Origin: Trinickia violacea
GTDB taxonomy: Bacteria > Pseudomonadota > Gammaproteobacteria > Burkholderiales > Burkholderiaceae
NCBI RefSeq assembly: GCF_005280735.1
Contig: NZ_CP040078.1
Coordinates: 1,612,001 to 1,676,000, forward strand
DNA length: 64,000 bases
Direction of reading: 5' to 3'
In this document: positions 43,377-51,482 of the stretch, one piece after another
Position numbering within the stretch: the stretch's first letter is position 1
Layout: each line of letters starts with the position of its first letter
Program-made: the position numbers and the translations under genes
The notes under the pieces: generated by a model
Databases searched by the model: none
Seen by the model: only the letters and a program-made list of their open reading frames with translations
Told to the model about the DNA's origin: nothing

Positions 43377-44468
43377 TCAATGTTCAAACACGGCCTTCAG
43401 CTTTTGAGGCGGGAGTGCAGACGAGAGGTCGGCATCCGGCGGAGCCGACGGATCGCACTGCGGGTCGAGCCCCTTGGCGCTGTCCGCATAGGGGTAGGGG
43501 AGAACGGCGGGAGACTCCTTATCCGCGGTGCCCTCGTAGGCGGCTACGCCTTGGCGTACCGCAAAGCGCACGTAAGTGGTCGTGCCGTCGAGCGTGTAAT
43601 ACGGAAATGACGTTCCTGCCTTCTTCGCAGCGAGGTAATGGCAATTCAATTCGTTGTCGCTTGCGATGGTCGCGATGGCCGGTACCGGAAGGTGGGCCTG
43701 CTCGAACGCCTTCACTGCGGAAAACGCGGTTTCGCCAAAGTCCGTCACGATGGCATCGATCTTCGGGTAGTGGGCAATCAGGCCTGCGGTCGCCTTTTGG
43801 GCGTCGACGGGGTTCCAGTTCGTCACGACGTACTGCTCGTTCAACAGCTTCAAGTCGGGGTACTTCTTGAGGCCGCTTTTCAGGCCATCCATGAAGTTTT
43901 GCGAGGTGGTCGCTCCGGGCGATCCCCCCATGAACACGACGTTGCCTTTCTTGAGCGTGGTTCCGAGCCAGTCGGCCCAAAGGACGCCGACTTCCTTGGT
44001 ATCGCCGACGACGTTGACGACATAGTCGCGTCCGGGCACGCCGGGAATTTGCGCGGAGTAGGGAATGACCGATACGCCGGCTTTCATGGCGGCGCGCATG
44101 GCGGGGAGCTGCACGGCACCGAAGTCCGGAACCATGATGAGCACGTTGACGCCTTGCGCGACCATGCTGTTGATGTCGGAGTTCGCCTTCTGCGGGTCGC
44201 CGTTGGCATTGCTGTAGATGACTCGCGTGACGTTCTTGCAGCGGCTGAGCTCGTCCTTGACCTCTTCGAGACCGGTCTTGCGCCAGGTGTTGCCGCCATA
44301 CCCATCGGATACGCCGACGATTATCGGCTTGGTGCCGCAGAGCGGCGCGATGTTGCCTTGATGGTTCGCGACGGAATCTCCCGCGGCGTGTGCCGCGGTA
44401 CACATCAAGCCTGCTGAAACCAGCAGACCGGCACTTCTGAGAGCGCTCGAAATGACTTTGGAAAACAT
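43377..44468 (-). CDS. CUT2-type ABC substrate-binding protein
   Basis: A 363-residue periplasmic binding protein of the ribose/LacI-like type. It has a signal peptide (SALRSAGLLVSAGLMCTAAHA) and then a type I binding fold with VGVSDGYGGNTWRKTGLEEV and DINSMVAQGVNVLIMVPDFG. Two or more cysteines in the mature part (APLCGT, SRCKN) may form a disulfide. The ATG at 44468 has GAGGA upstream. It is the first gene of the importer operon, driven by the promoter at 44.6 kb. Such proteins bind sugars, cyclitols or similar polyols; the ligand is unknown. Confidence 0.88.
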   Translation of the reverse strand: MFSKVISSALRSAGLLVSAGLMCTAAHAAGDSVANHQGNIAPLCGTKPIIVGVSDGYGGNTWRKTGLEEVKDELSRCKNVTRVIYSNANGDPQKANSDINSMVAQGVNVLIMVPDFGAVQLPAMRAAMKAGVSVIPYSAQIPGVPGRDYVVNVVGDTKEVGVLWADWLGTTLKKGNVVFMGGSPGATTSQNFMDGLKSGLKKYPDLKLLNEQYVVTNWNPVDAQKATAGLIAHYPKIDAIVTDFGETAFSAVKAFEQAHLPVPAIATIASDNELNCHYLAAKKAGTSFPYYTLDGTTTYVRFAVRQGVAAYEGTADKESPAVLPYPYADSAKGLDPQCDPSAPPDADLSSALPPQKLKAVFEH

Positions 44469-44588
44469 GACGATCCTCGACGTGGATGATGGGTGCGAAT
44501 ACACGCTTCGTTTGCACCGTCGACTTGCCGCCGCAAGCGACGCGGTGAGCTGGCTACATGATCCTGCTGGAGATGATGCGATACAAAA

Positions 44589-44653
44589 TCGATTTATATC
44601 GAATCATGTGTTCCGGTGTGAATGAAGTCAAGAATCCTAGGGAATCTCCCTAG
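44589..44653 (-). promoter_or_regulatory. MarR-regulon promoter/operator, copy 2 (reads toward ABC importer)
   Basis: On the minus strand TTGACT (44631-44626), 17 nt and CATGAT (44608-44603) form the promoter. The abutting palindrome TCGAT-N4-ATCGA is at 44589-44602. A perfect inverted repeat CTAGGGA-N3-TCCCTAG lies upstream at 44637-44653. This sits inside the 314-bp gap 44469-44782, where nothing else was recognised. Confidence 0.75.
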
Positions 44654-44782
44654 CGAAGGCGCGCGTGAAGGCGGTGAGGGCGACGGAACGCGATTGCGTG
44701 TCGTGATGAGGAAGTCGGGGGTGCCGATTGTTGCGGTGCCAAGCGCAATCGAAGCCCCGGCGTTGCCGGAGCGGCTTCTTAG

Positions 44783-45322
44783 TTAATCCACCGTATCGCC
44801 ATTCGCCATCGACATGAGGTTCTGCTCGATCTGATGCAAGACCTTCCAGAAGATGAGTCTCTCTTCCTCATCGACCCCGTCGAACGATGCGTCGATCATC
44901 TTGAGGACATCCGGCAGCAATTGATCGACTAGACATTTGCCAGCGTCGGTCAGGCTCACGTAGTACTTTCGCCGGTCCTTCGGATCGCGGGTTCTCTTCA
45001 GCAGGCCGCGCCTCTCCATGCTGTCCAAAGCGGGCACGGCGGTGGTCGAGGCGATCCCGATACGCTTGCTGAGCTCCAGCTGATTCAGCTCGCCCCCCTG
45101 AGCCAGCACGCGGAGGTAGTACCAATGCGCGATCGAAATCCTCTCTTTGCCGAGCACTTTCTGCGCCTGGAGGTCGTAGAGGCGATGCAGCGTTCGCGTC
45201 ATCCACGGAACGGTCCTGCTCCGCTCATCGAAGACCGGATGCGTCTCCATTCCCCCTGAGCCGCAAGCCGGCTCGGGGAGATCCAGGACCACGTCAATTG
45301 CAGTCGAGCCAGACTTGTTCAT
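44783..45322 (-). CDS. MarR family transcriptional regulator (paralogue B)
   Basis: A 179-residue MarR-type regulator, a clear paralogue of the one at 38038-38580. It shares RTVPWM, the recognition region GELNQLELSKRIGIASTTAV, the wing RTRDPKDRRKYYVSL and the C-terminal QIEQNLMSM. The ATG at 45322 has GAGG about nine bases upstream; a TTG at 45340 is less likely. It is divergent from the BKACE-like operon and has operator copy 3 in its control region. Two related regulators may recognise different effectors on shared sites. Confidence 0.88.
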   Translation of the reverse strand: MNKSGSTAIDVVLDLPEPACGSGGMETHPVFDERSRTVPWMTRTLHRLYDLQAQKVLGKERISIAHWYYLRVLAQGGELNQLELSKRIGIASTTAVPALDSMERRGLLKRTRDPKDRRKYYVSLTDAGKCLVDQLLPDVLKMIDASFDGVDEEERLIFWKVLHQIEQNLMSMANGDTVD

Positions 45323-45396
45323 TCGCTCATTCCTCGGCAAACGGGATGCACTGGGCGGGAGCCGCGAGGCGCAAGGCCAGCCGCCGCGCCATCTTG

Positions 45397-45460
45397 CTAG
45401 GGGATTCCCTAGGTGCCTTGACTTTGTTCATTCCAAAGCTAATCATTCGATATAAATCGA
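45397..45460 (+). promoter_or_regulatory. MarR-regulon promoter/operator, copy 3 (reads toward BKACE-like operon)
   Basis: TTGACT (45418-45423), 17 nt and AATCAT (45441-45446) are followed at once by the palindrome TCGAT-N4-ATCGA (45447-45460). Upstream is CTAGGG-N4-CCCTAG (45397-45412). Order and spacing are the same as in copies 1 and 2. The catabolic gene starts at 45544; the MarR gene lies on the other side. Confidence 0.75.
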
Positions 45461-45543
45461 TCCCCTGTAGAATCATCGTAGCACAAACGATATGATCAGG
45501 GGGCGATGGGATCGTTACTCTCACTACCGACGTCGAGGTTCAC

Positions 45544-46488
45544 ATGATTGAAAAGTTGCCACTCTGGGAAGCCGCCAAGCGCGAAATGGAGGAGTACCAG
45601 TTCATTGCGGGGGCCGAGTTGCAGCCCAAGTGGAATGTGCCGGAGAGGATCGCAATCAACGCCGCGGTCTCCGGGCGCTTTGAAGACACGACGTCGTTCC
45701 AGGCGTACGTGGATGAAGCGACCAGGGTGATCGAAGCCGGCGCCTGTGGCGTTCACATCGACTTCTCGTTCATGACCGACGCACAGGGGCGCCGCATGGA
45801 TCGCGACATCGTGCCGGTCGAAGCCTACAAGCAGGTTGTCGAGCCGCTGCGCGCCCGCTTCGGCAACGACTTCGTGCCGAACGTGAACGTGCTGCACGGC
45901 ACGACGTTCGACATGTGCATGGACCCGGCGCGCGCGGGGATGTGCGAGGTGGCGCCGTGCGCGCCGGGCCATCCGGAGGCCTTTGCGGTGCCGGCCGTCG
46001 CCACGCTCGAAGAGGTCGGCGTCAAGCCCGAGCTGGCGGTCCACAGCTCCGGCGAAATCGAGCTGGCCAAGCGCAAGCTGATCGATACCGGCATTCTCAA
46101 GAAGCCGTACAACTGGATCATCCTCTACGGCCTGCCGTTCAACGTCGGGCGTACCCTGGTGTCGGGCACCTGGGTCAGTGACGCCCAGGACATGGCTCAA
46201 CACATGTTCCTGATGGTGGACCAGATCCGCAAGATCGATCCGACGTCGGTCATCACCGTCTGCGCGGCGGGCCGCTCAACGCTCTATATGACCACCCTCG
46301 CCACCATGATGGGTCTGCATATCCGCGTCGGCACGGAAGACACGCCGTGGAAGTACCCGAACAGCGACGAGCGCCTCCAGAGCAACCTCGAGATGTTCAA
46401 CATGGCGAAAGACATCGCGGAGCTGCTCGGGCGCAAGCCGGCAACGGCGAATGAGTACCGCACACTGTTGGGCAAGCCGACCCGTTAA
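45544..46488 (+). CDS. Divergent BKACE-family (DUF849) protein
   Basis: A 314-residue protein with the BKACE layout: an N-terminal strand IAINAAVSGRFED, the metal region GVHIDFSF, the mid-region PELAVHSSGEIELAKRKLID, and a C-terminal IRVGTEDTPWKYPNSDERLQ that keeps the usual metal-binding Glu. The family motif H-x-H is H71-I-D73 here, an unusual metal set. It is longer at the N-terminus than typical BKACEs. It heads the plus-strand operon with the cupin dioxygenase-like, NTF2-like and Gfo/Idh genes, and probably cleaves a keto acid made by ring opening. Confidence 0.78.
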   Translation: MIEKLPLWEAAKREMEEYQFIAGAELQPKWNVPERIAINAAVSGRFEDTTSFQAYVDEATRVIEAGACGVHIDFSFMTDAQGRRMDRDIVPVEAYKQVVEPLRARFGNDFVPNVNVLHGTTFDMCMDPARAGMCEVAPCAPGHPEAFAVPAVATLEEVGVKPELAVHSSGEIELAKRKLIDTGILKKPYNWIILYGLPFNVGRTLVSGTWVSDAQDMAQHMFLMVDQIRKIDPTSVITVCAAGRSTLYMTTLATMMGLHIRVGTEDTPWKYPNSDERLQSNLEMFNMAKDIAELLGRKPATANEYRTLLGKPTR

Positions 46489-46503
46489 AGATGAGCCATC
46501 CGG

Positions 46504-46523
46504 TGGCGCCGCTTCCGGCGCCA
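46504..46523. terminator. Intercistronic hairpin
   Basis: The stem TGGCGCCG/CGGCGCCA with a 4-nt loop lies 16 bp after the BKACE-like stop, in a 122-bp spacer. It may attenuate transcription or stabilise the upstream message. Confidence 0.4.
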
Positions 46524-46610
46524 TTGCATAGACTGGGTGTAGGACCGCCGAAGAAAAGCGCTGCCGAGCGCCGGACGGCGGCAGCGTACGAGAGCCAAGG
46601 AGGTTGACAA

Positions 46611-47654
46611 ATGAGTGATAAGCCGCAGGACGCAGGGCCTCCCGTGCAGTTGTGGACTCGGGACGGGTTCCAAGGCGCGCTGTCGGTCGTGACGCGGCCG
46701 ACTTACGCGCCGGACTATCTTTCGGTGCAAGGCCCGCACGCACCGCGAAGAGCGGTTCTGCAACGATTGACGCCTGACGATCAGGACGACGCCGAAGCCC
46801 TCCCGACCACGGTTGCCACCTCGAGGCAGGGCGTCAAGCTGCATGTGTCGGGACGGCGCAAGCCGATGCCGTACGTCGTTCGAAACGTCGAGGCGGACGA
46901 GATCCACTTCATCCAATCAGGCACGGTCAGGTTCGAAACGGATGTTGGGTGCCTCACCGCAGGCGAGGGCGATTTCGTCTGCATCCCACGAGCCGTGGCC
47001 TATCGGTACGCGCCTATCGGCGATGCCATGCGCAGCGTGATTGTCGAAAGTCCCTCGGCCTTGAAGCTTTCGCCGCCCATGCCTTCGGGAATGCTCAACG
47101 TCGCGCGGGACGTGAAGTACGCCGAGGTCGATCCCGGCATGGCGGCTGGCGGCCCGACAAAACTGGTGTTGAAGACCTTCGACGCGGAGAACACGGTCTT
47201 TACGATGCCGCACGATCCGCTTGCGCTTGGCATGCGGCTGTCGGAGTCCGTGCCGGTGTGGAAGCTGAACCTGGCCAGCATTCAGGTTCACGCCTATTTG
47301 CCCGAAGGCGGCCCGCCCAGCTCGTTCTTGTCGTCAGGCACGGGCGACATCCTGATGTTCAACCTGAGCGCGCGTCCCGGCGGACGGCCGCCGGTTCACA
47401 TCAACGCCGATTTCGACGAATTGATCTGCTATGTGCGGGGCCCGGGCGTCTGGGGCGGCGTGTCGGAGCCCGGCACATTGACCTGCGTGCCGAAAGGCGT
47501 CATTCACCACGGCCCATCGGAGGACGTGCCTGAGGGCTATCAGGCCTGGCTGCTCGAAACGCGCGCGACGATGCGTTGGACGCCGAAGGCGCTTGCCGTC
47601 TCGGAGCTGATGGAAACAGGCCAATACGGACCGCATCCGAGCGTGGGCAAGTGA
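46611..47654 (+). CDS. Homogentisate 1,2-dioxygenase-like cupin protein
   Basis: A 347-residue bicupin-like protein. The N-terminal cupin has VEADEIHFIQSGTVRFETDV and LTAGEGDFVCIPRAVAYRY. The C-terminal part has HINADFDELICYVRGPGVWG and TCVPKGVIHHGPSE, resembling the iron-binding end of homogentisate 1,2-dioxygenase (His, Glu, His). It is shorter than true homogentisate dioxygenase (about 430 residues), so it is probably a related ring-cleaving enzyme for another hydroxylated aromatic. AAGGAGG precedes the ATG. It is co-transcribed with the BKACE-like gene and the NTF2-like gene. Confidence 0.75.
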   Translation: MSDKPQDAGPPVQLWTRDGFQGALSVVTRPTYAPDYLSVQGPHAPRRAVLQRLTPDDQDDAEALPTTVATSRQGVKLHVSGRRKPMPYVVRNVEADEIHFIQSGTVRFETDVGCLTAGEGDFVCIPRAVAYRYAPIGDAMRSVIVESPSALKLSPPMPSGMLNVARDVKYAEVDPGMAAGGPTKLVLKTFDAENTVFTMPHDPLALGMRLSESVPVWKLNLASIQVHAYLPEGGPPSSFLSSGTGDILMFNLSARPGGRPPVHINADFDELICYVRGPGVWGGVSEPGTLTCVPKGVIHHGPSEDVPEGYQAWLLETRATMRWTPKALAVSELMETGQYGPHPSVGK

Positions 47655-47681
47655 TATCTGCAATTAAACAGGATACCTAAC

Positions 47682-48191
47682 TTGGAACCGAAACTTCAAC
47701 AGCTTCTGGACGAGGCGGAAATTCGCCGTGTCCATATCCGCTACTGCCGGGGCGTCGATCGCATGGACTGGGATCTGATCCGCTCGTGCTATCACCCGGA
47801 TGCGATCGATCGGCACGGGGCCTATGAGGGCGGCGTGGAGGGCTTCATCAAGTGGGCCGCGGCGTTGTTGCCGGACTTCGAATGCACGCAGCACTTCACC
47901 GGCAACCAATATGTCAAGGTCGATGGGGACGTGGCTTACGCGGAGCATTACGCGCAGGCAATCCATCGGACCAAGCCGACGGGCGACGCGCCGGCCATGG
48001 ATTGGATCGCATTCGTCCGATATGTCGACCGGATGGAAAGGCGCAATGGCGAATGGCGCATTGCCGACCGGATGGTGGTGCTCGATTCGCAGCGCTCCGA
48101 TCCGGTTCCCGCCGATTCGGCGCCGCTCGCGGACTTCCACATCGGACGGCGCGACAAGGACGATCCGTCGTACCAGTACGGGCTCGCGTGA
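47682..48191 (+). CDS. NTF2-like (SnoaL_4) family protein
   Basis: A 169-residue protein of the NTF2-like superfamily with the typical N-terminal LLDEAEIRRVHIRYCRGVDR and RMDWDLIRSCYHPDAIDRHG. This is the pattern of ring-hydroxylating dioxygenase small subunits, scytalone-dehydratase-like and SnoaL_4 proteins. The start is a TTG at 47682 with AGGA 8 nt upstream. It lies 27 bp after the cupin gene in the same operon. It may be a dehydratase or isomerase acting on a ring intermediate; no exact substrate can be given. Confidence 0.8.
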   Translation: MEPKLQQLLDEAEIRRVHIRYCRGVDRMDWDLIRSCYHPDAIDRHGAYEGGVEGFIKWAAALLPDFECTQHFTGNQYVKVDGDVAYAEHYAQAIHRTKPTGDAPAMDWIAFVRYVDRMERRNGEWRIADRMVVLDSQRSDPVPADSAPLADFHIGRRDKDDPSYQYGLA

Positions 48192-48273
48192 AGCGAGCGC
48201 CTTTGCCGACGCGGCGCCCGCAGGGCGTCGCTCGTGCCAGTGAATGAATTGACTTAGCGGTTTCGAGGAAGCA

Positions 48274-49383
48274 ATGAAAAGACCTATTCGAGTGGGTATC
48301 GTCGGCCTTAGCGCGGAGCGCGGCTGGGGCACCACGGCTCACATTCCTGCCTTGCGCGCACTGCCCGATGTGTTCGATATCGTCGGCGTCGCCAACACGA
48401 GTCTCGCCAGCGCCCAGGCCGCCGCGGCGGCCTTCGATATTCCGCACGCTTTCGAAAACGTGGCGGCGCTCGTCGCCTCCCCGGATATCGACGTCGTGGC
48501 CGTGACGGTCAAGGTTGCGCACCATAAGGAAGTCGTCGCGGCGGCTTTGGAGGCGGGCAAGCGTGTCTACTGCGAATGGCCGTTGGGAAATGGTCTGGCG
48601 GAAGCGGTCGAGCTTGCCCGGCTTGCGCGCGAGAGAAAAGTGCCGACGGTCGTGGGAACCCAGGCCATCGTTTCGCCGGAGGTCGAGTTCGTGCGCAAGC
48701 TCGTAGCCGACGGATACGTGGGCGACGTGCTGTCGTCGACCTATCTCGGCAACGGCTTCACCTGGGGCGACGAAGTCACCCGCGGCGACGCCTACGCCAT
48801 GGACTCGCGCAACGGCGCGACCATGCTGTCGATCATCGGCGGACACGCGATCGCAGCCGTGCAGCGCGTGCTCGGCCCCATCGACGAGGTGGGCGCGGTG
48901 CTGTCGCAGCGCCGCCAGACCGTACGCATCGTCGAGACGGGCGACACCATCCCGATGCGGACGCACGATCACGTGATGGTCAACGCCGTCCTGCAATCCG
49001 GGGCGCCGTTGTCGCTGGAGCTTCGCGGCGGCAATCCGCGCGGCACGCGGCTCTTGTGGGAGATCAACGGAACGGAGGGCGACCTGCGCATCACGGCGAG
49101 GAACGAGCACGTGCCCGTGATCAATATCTCGCCGTTGCGCGTCGAAGGCGGCCGGAAGGGGGAAGAGGGCTTTCGCGAGCTCGAGATCCCGCAGTCGTAC
49201 TACTTCGGTCTCGAGGATGCGCTCGCGGCACGGAACGTCGCCGGCATCTATAAGTGGATGGCCGACGATTGGTTTCATGGAACCGGCACGGCACCCGACT
49301 TCGACGACGCGGTGGCCTTGCACCGGGTCGTCGACGCCATCGAGCAGTCGGATCGGACCGGCAAGCGAGTGCGAATCGGTTGA
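48274..49383 (+). CDS. Gfo/Idh/MocA family oxidoreductase
   Basis: A 369-residue NAD(P)-dependent oxidoreductase. The Rossmann part starts VGIVGLSAERGWGTTAHIPA, with the conserved EWPLGNGLAEAVEL at residues 97-110, the equivalent of the EKP motif with W in place of K. The C-terminal domain is of the Gal80-like type. The family oxidises or reduces sugars, inositols and related cyclitols. Its presence beside a CUT2 importer hints that the pathway handles a cyclitol-like or glycosidic substrate. It is the last gene of the plus-strand operon. Confidence 0.85.
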   Translation: MKRPIRVGIVGLSAERGWGTTAHIPALRALPDVFDIVGVANTSLASAQAAAAAFDIPHAFENVAALVASPDIDVVAVTVKVAHHKEVVAAALEAGKRVYCEWPLGNGLAEAVELARLARERKVPTVVGTQAIVSPEVEFVRKLVADGYVGDVLSSTYLGNGFTWGDEVTRGDAYAMDSRNGATMLSIIGGHAIAAVQRVLGPIDEVGAVLSQRRQTVRIVETGDTIPMRTHDHVMVNAVLQSGAPLSLELRGGNPRGTRLLWEINGTEGDLRITARNEHVPVINISPLRVEGGRKGEEGFRELEIPQSYYFGLEDALAARNVAGIYKWMADDWFHGTGTAPDFDDAVALHRVVDAIEQSDRTGKRVRIG

Positions 49384-49425
49384 CCGCCGTGCGGCCGCCC
49401 TGGGCGCTTGCTCCTCGGCGCGCAG

Positions 49426-50142
49426 TTAGAAGCCAAGCTTGCCGATCGACGCGCCGCCATCCACGTACAGCGTTTGCCCTGTCATGAACGCGGCGTCGTC
49501 CGAGAGCAGGAACGCGACCGTGGCGGCGATTTCCTCGGGCTTGCCGAAGCGCCCCATCGGCACGGCGGACAGGTAGCGCCGCTCGCCCTCGCTGCCTGGC
49601 GCGTTGTTCGCGCGGAACAGTTCGGTCTCGGTCGGTCCTGGCGCGACGGCGTTGACCGTGATCCCTGTGCCCGCCATTTCGAGGGCCCACGAACGCGCGA
49701 AGCTGACGAGGGCCGCCTTGGCCGCTGCGTAGGCCGTGCGATGGGTGATGCCGAGAACCGTCAAGCTGGAGATGTTGACGATGCGGCCCCAGCCCCGCGC
49801 GCGCATGCCAGGCAATAACGCCTGCACGGTCTGCACGGCGGGATGCAGATTGACGGCCAGCACGTCGTCGAGTGTGCTCAGGTCCACTTCGCCGATCAGC
49901 TGTGGCTTGACCAGACCGACGTTGTTGACCACGCCGTCGAAGCTGTAGCGCTGCGTCAGCTCGCCGAGAACCGCTTCGGTCGCTTCGGGGTCGCCAAGAT
50001 CGACGCAGACGAGTTCGCCGGGGTACGCCGCGCTCTGGCGCGCGAGGCCGACGACGCGATGGCCCGCGCCGACGAGCCGCTCGCTCAGCGCGAGGCCAAT
50101 CCCCTTGGTCGCGCCGGTAATCAGAAAAGTGCGTTGCGTCAC
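49426..50142 (-). CDS. SDR family oxidoreductase
   Basis: A 238-residue classical SDR with TGATKGIG at residues 9-16, NNVG in place of NNAG, and the active site SS...YAAAK. The FabG-like end MTGQTLYVDGGASIGKLGF is clear. It converges with the Gfo/Idh gene (42 bp apart) and follows the AhpD-like gene on the minus strand by 19 bp, so the two are probably one unit. The substrate is unknown. Confidence 0.87.
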   Translation of the reverse strand: MTQRTFLITGATKGIGLALSERLVGAGHRVVGLARQSAAYPGELVCVDLGDPEATEAVLGELTQRYSFDGVVNNVGLVKPQLIGEVDLSTLDDVLAVNLHPAVQTVQALLPGMRARGWGRIVNISSLTVLGITHRTAYAAAKAALVSFARSWALEMAGTGITVNAVAPGPTETELFRANNAPGSEGERRYLSAVPMGRFGKPEEIAATVAFLLSDDAAFMTGQTLYVDGGASIGKLGF

Positions 50143-50161
50143 GGAAGGCTCCAGGCAAGCA

Positions 50162-50746
50162 TCACGCGGCGGCGGACGTCGCAGACGCGTCCGCGGGCTT
50201 TGTCCACTCGTTGCCCTTCATGAAGGCGTCGTACGGTGTGTGAACGATGTGATTCGTGTAATTGCTCATGACCTTGGTCGCGACGCCGAGAATGACCTCG
50301 AGCACATTGCGGCGCGTGTAGCCGGCCGCGAGGAAAGCCTCCACGTCCGCGTCCGGCACGAAGCCCCGCTCGCGCACGACGATCGTCGTGAAGCGATGCA
50401 GCGCTTCCAGTTTCGCGTCGGGCAGCGGCGTGCCGGCGCGCAGTGCGGCGATCACGGCCGGGTCCATCTTGATCATCTTCGCGAGCGTGCTGTGGCCCGC
50501 CATGCAGTAGTGGCAGTTGTTCTCGAAGTTCGACGTCAGGTAGACGACCTGCTGCTCGTGCGGCGTGAGCGAGCTTTTCGCAAAGAGATCCCACAGCGCC
50601 GTATAGCCGGCGAGCAGCTCGGGCGACTCGGCCATATGCGCCTGCAGGTTCGGGACGAAACCGAAAGTGCGCTTCGCTTCTTCAAGGGTGGACTTCGATG
50701 CGGCGGGGGCGGAGTCGATCGTGTAGGACGGGAAGGAGGTCATCAT
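50162..50746 (-). CDS. Carboxymuconolactone decarboxylase/AhpD-like family protein
   Basis: A protein of about 194 residues with the AhpD-type redox motif NCHYCMAGHS (C-x2-C plus His) in a helical bundle. This group includes alkylhydroperoxidase D-like peroxidase-related enzymes. The N-terminal FGFVPNLQAHMAESPELLAGY is characteristic of the subgroup. The ATG at 50746 is chosen; a GTG at 50752 and an ATG at 50743 are alternatives. It is the first gene of a two-gene minus-strand unit with the SDR. A role in peroxide or reactive-electrophile defence is likely but unproven. Confidence 0.85.
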   Translation of the reverse strand: MMTSFPSYTIDSAPAASKSTLEEAKRTFGFVPNLQAHMAESPELLAGYTALWDLFAKSSLTPHEQQVVYLTSNFENNCHYCMAGHSTLAKMIKMDPAVIAALRAGTPLPDAKLEALHRFTTIVVRERGFVPDADVEAFLAAGYTRRNVLEVILGVATKVMSNYTNHIVHTPYDAFMKGNEWTKPADASATSAAA

Positions 50747-50824
50747 CTGCACCTGGTTGGTTGACGGTGAGCAGATGATGCGACGGGCGGTGCGCGCGAA
50801 GAAGGTGGGTGTGGTTGATAACTG

Positions 50825-51274
50825 TCATTCCCTGGGGGAATGGGGGGGAAGAAGGTTTGTCGGTCTGGCGCTGCCGTCTGGCTCGCGCTGAACCACCAGC
50901 TCCATGAATCCGGTACCGGCATCGAGCGCGCGGGAGAAGCGATGTTCGGGAAGCAGTACGAGCAGTATCTCGGCGGTTGTGCGAACCGTGCATCCACACG
51001 CCACATGGCCGCCGAACACTTGACCGCCTGCGTCGGAAACGGACATGTGCAGGTGCGCGCCATCGGGGGATACCGAGCCGGCCAAAGTCAATATTTCGAG
51101 GTCGCCGCGTAGCGTTACCGGTGTTTCGGCGCCTGCGAATCGCAATTGGGCGACGCTAAGGCTCCCGATGCCCTGGAGGACGAACGCCGCGCGCAATTCG
51201 CGCTGACGCAGCGCGTCTTCGACAGACGCGCGCAAATCATCGCCGGGCAAAAGGCGCAAAGGATGGGGCTGCAT
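50825..51274 (-). CDS. PPC/DUF296 domain protein
   Basis: A 149-residue protein of the PPC (DUF296) family. It has LRPGDD-like LRLLPGDDLRASVEDALRQ at the N-terminus and the core HLHMSVSDAGGQVFGGHVAC then GCTVRTTAEI. Bacterial members are small trimeric proteins of poorly known role; plant relatives bind DNA through AT-hooks, which are absent here. It lies upstream of the AhpD-like gene on the same strand, 78 bp away. Confidence 0.82.
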   Translation of the reverse strand: MQPHPLRLLPGDDLRASVEDALRQRELRAAFVLQGIGSLSVAQLRFAGAETPVTLRGDLEILTLAGSVSPDGAHLHMSVSDAGGQVFGGHVACGCTVRTTAEILLVLLPEHRFSRALDAGTGFMELVVQREPDGSARPTNLLPPHSPRE

Positions 51275-51482
51275 GCTTGGGAACCTGCTCTAGGACCGCG
51301 ATTCCGACAAAGTTAAGGCCGAATAGACCTTACGCTTTAGACAGTACCCGCGCCGTTTCGTATGTGTGAAACCGCACGCCTGCCTTCAACTTCCCCTGCG
51401 CGCCGAGCCTAGATCGATCATATGCTGACCAGATGGCCCGGCCACTGATATTTTCGATCCGCTCAGCCTGATGAGAACGCTC

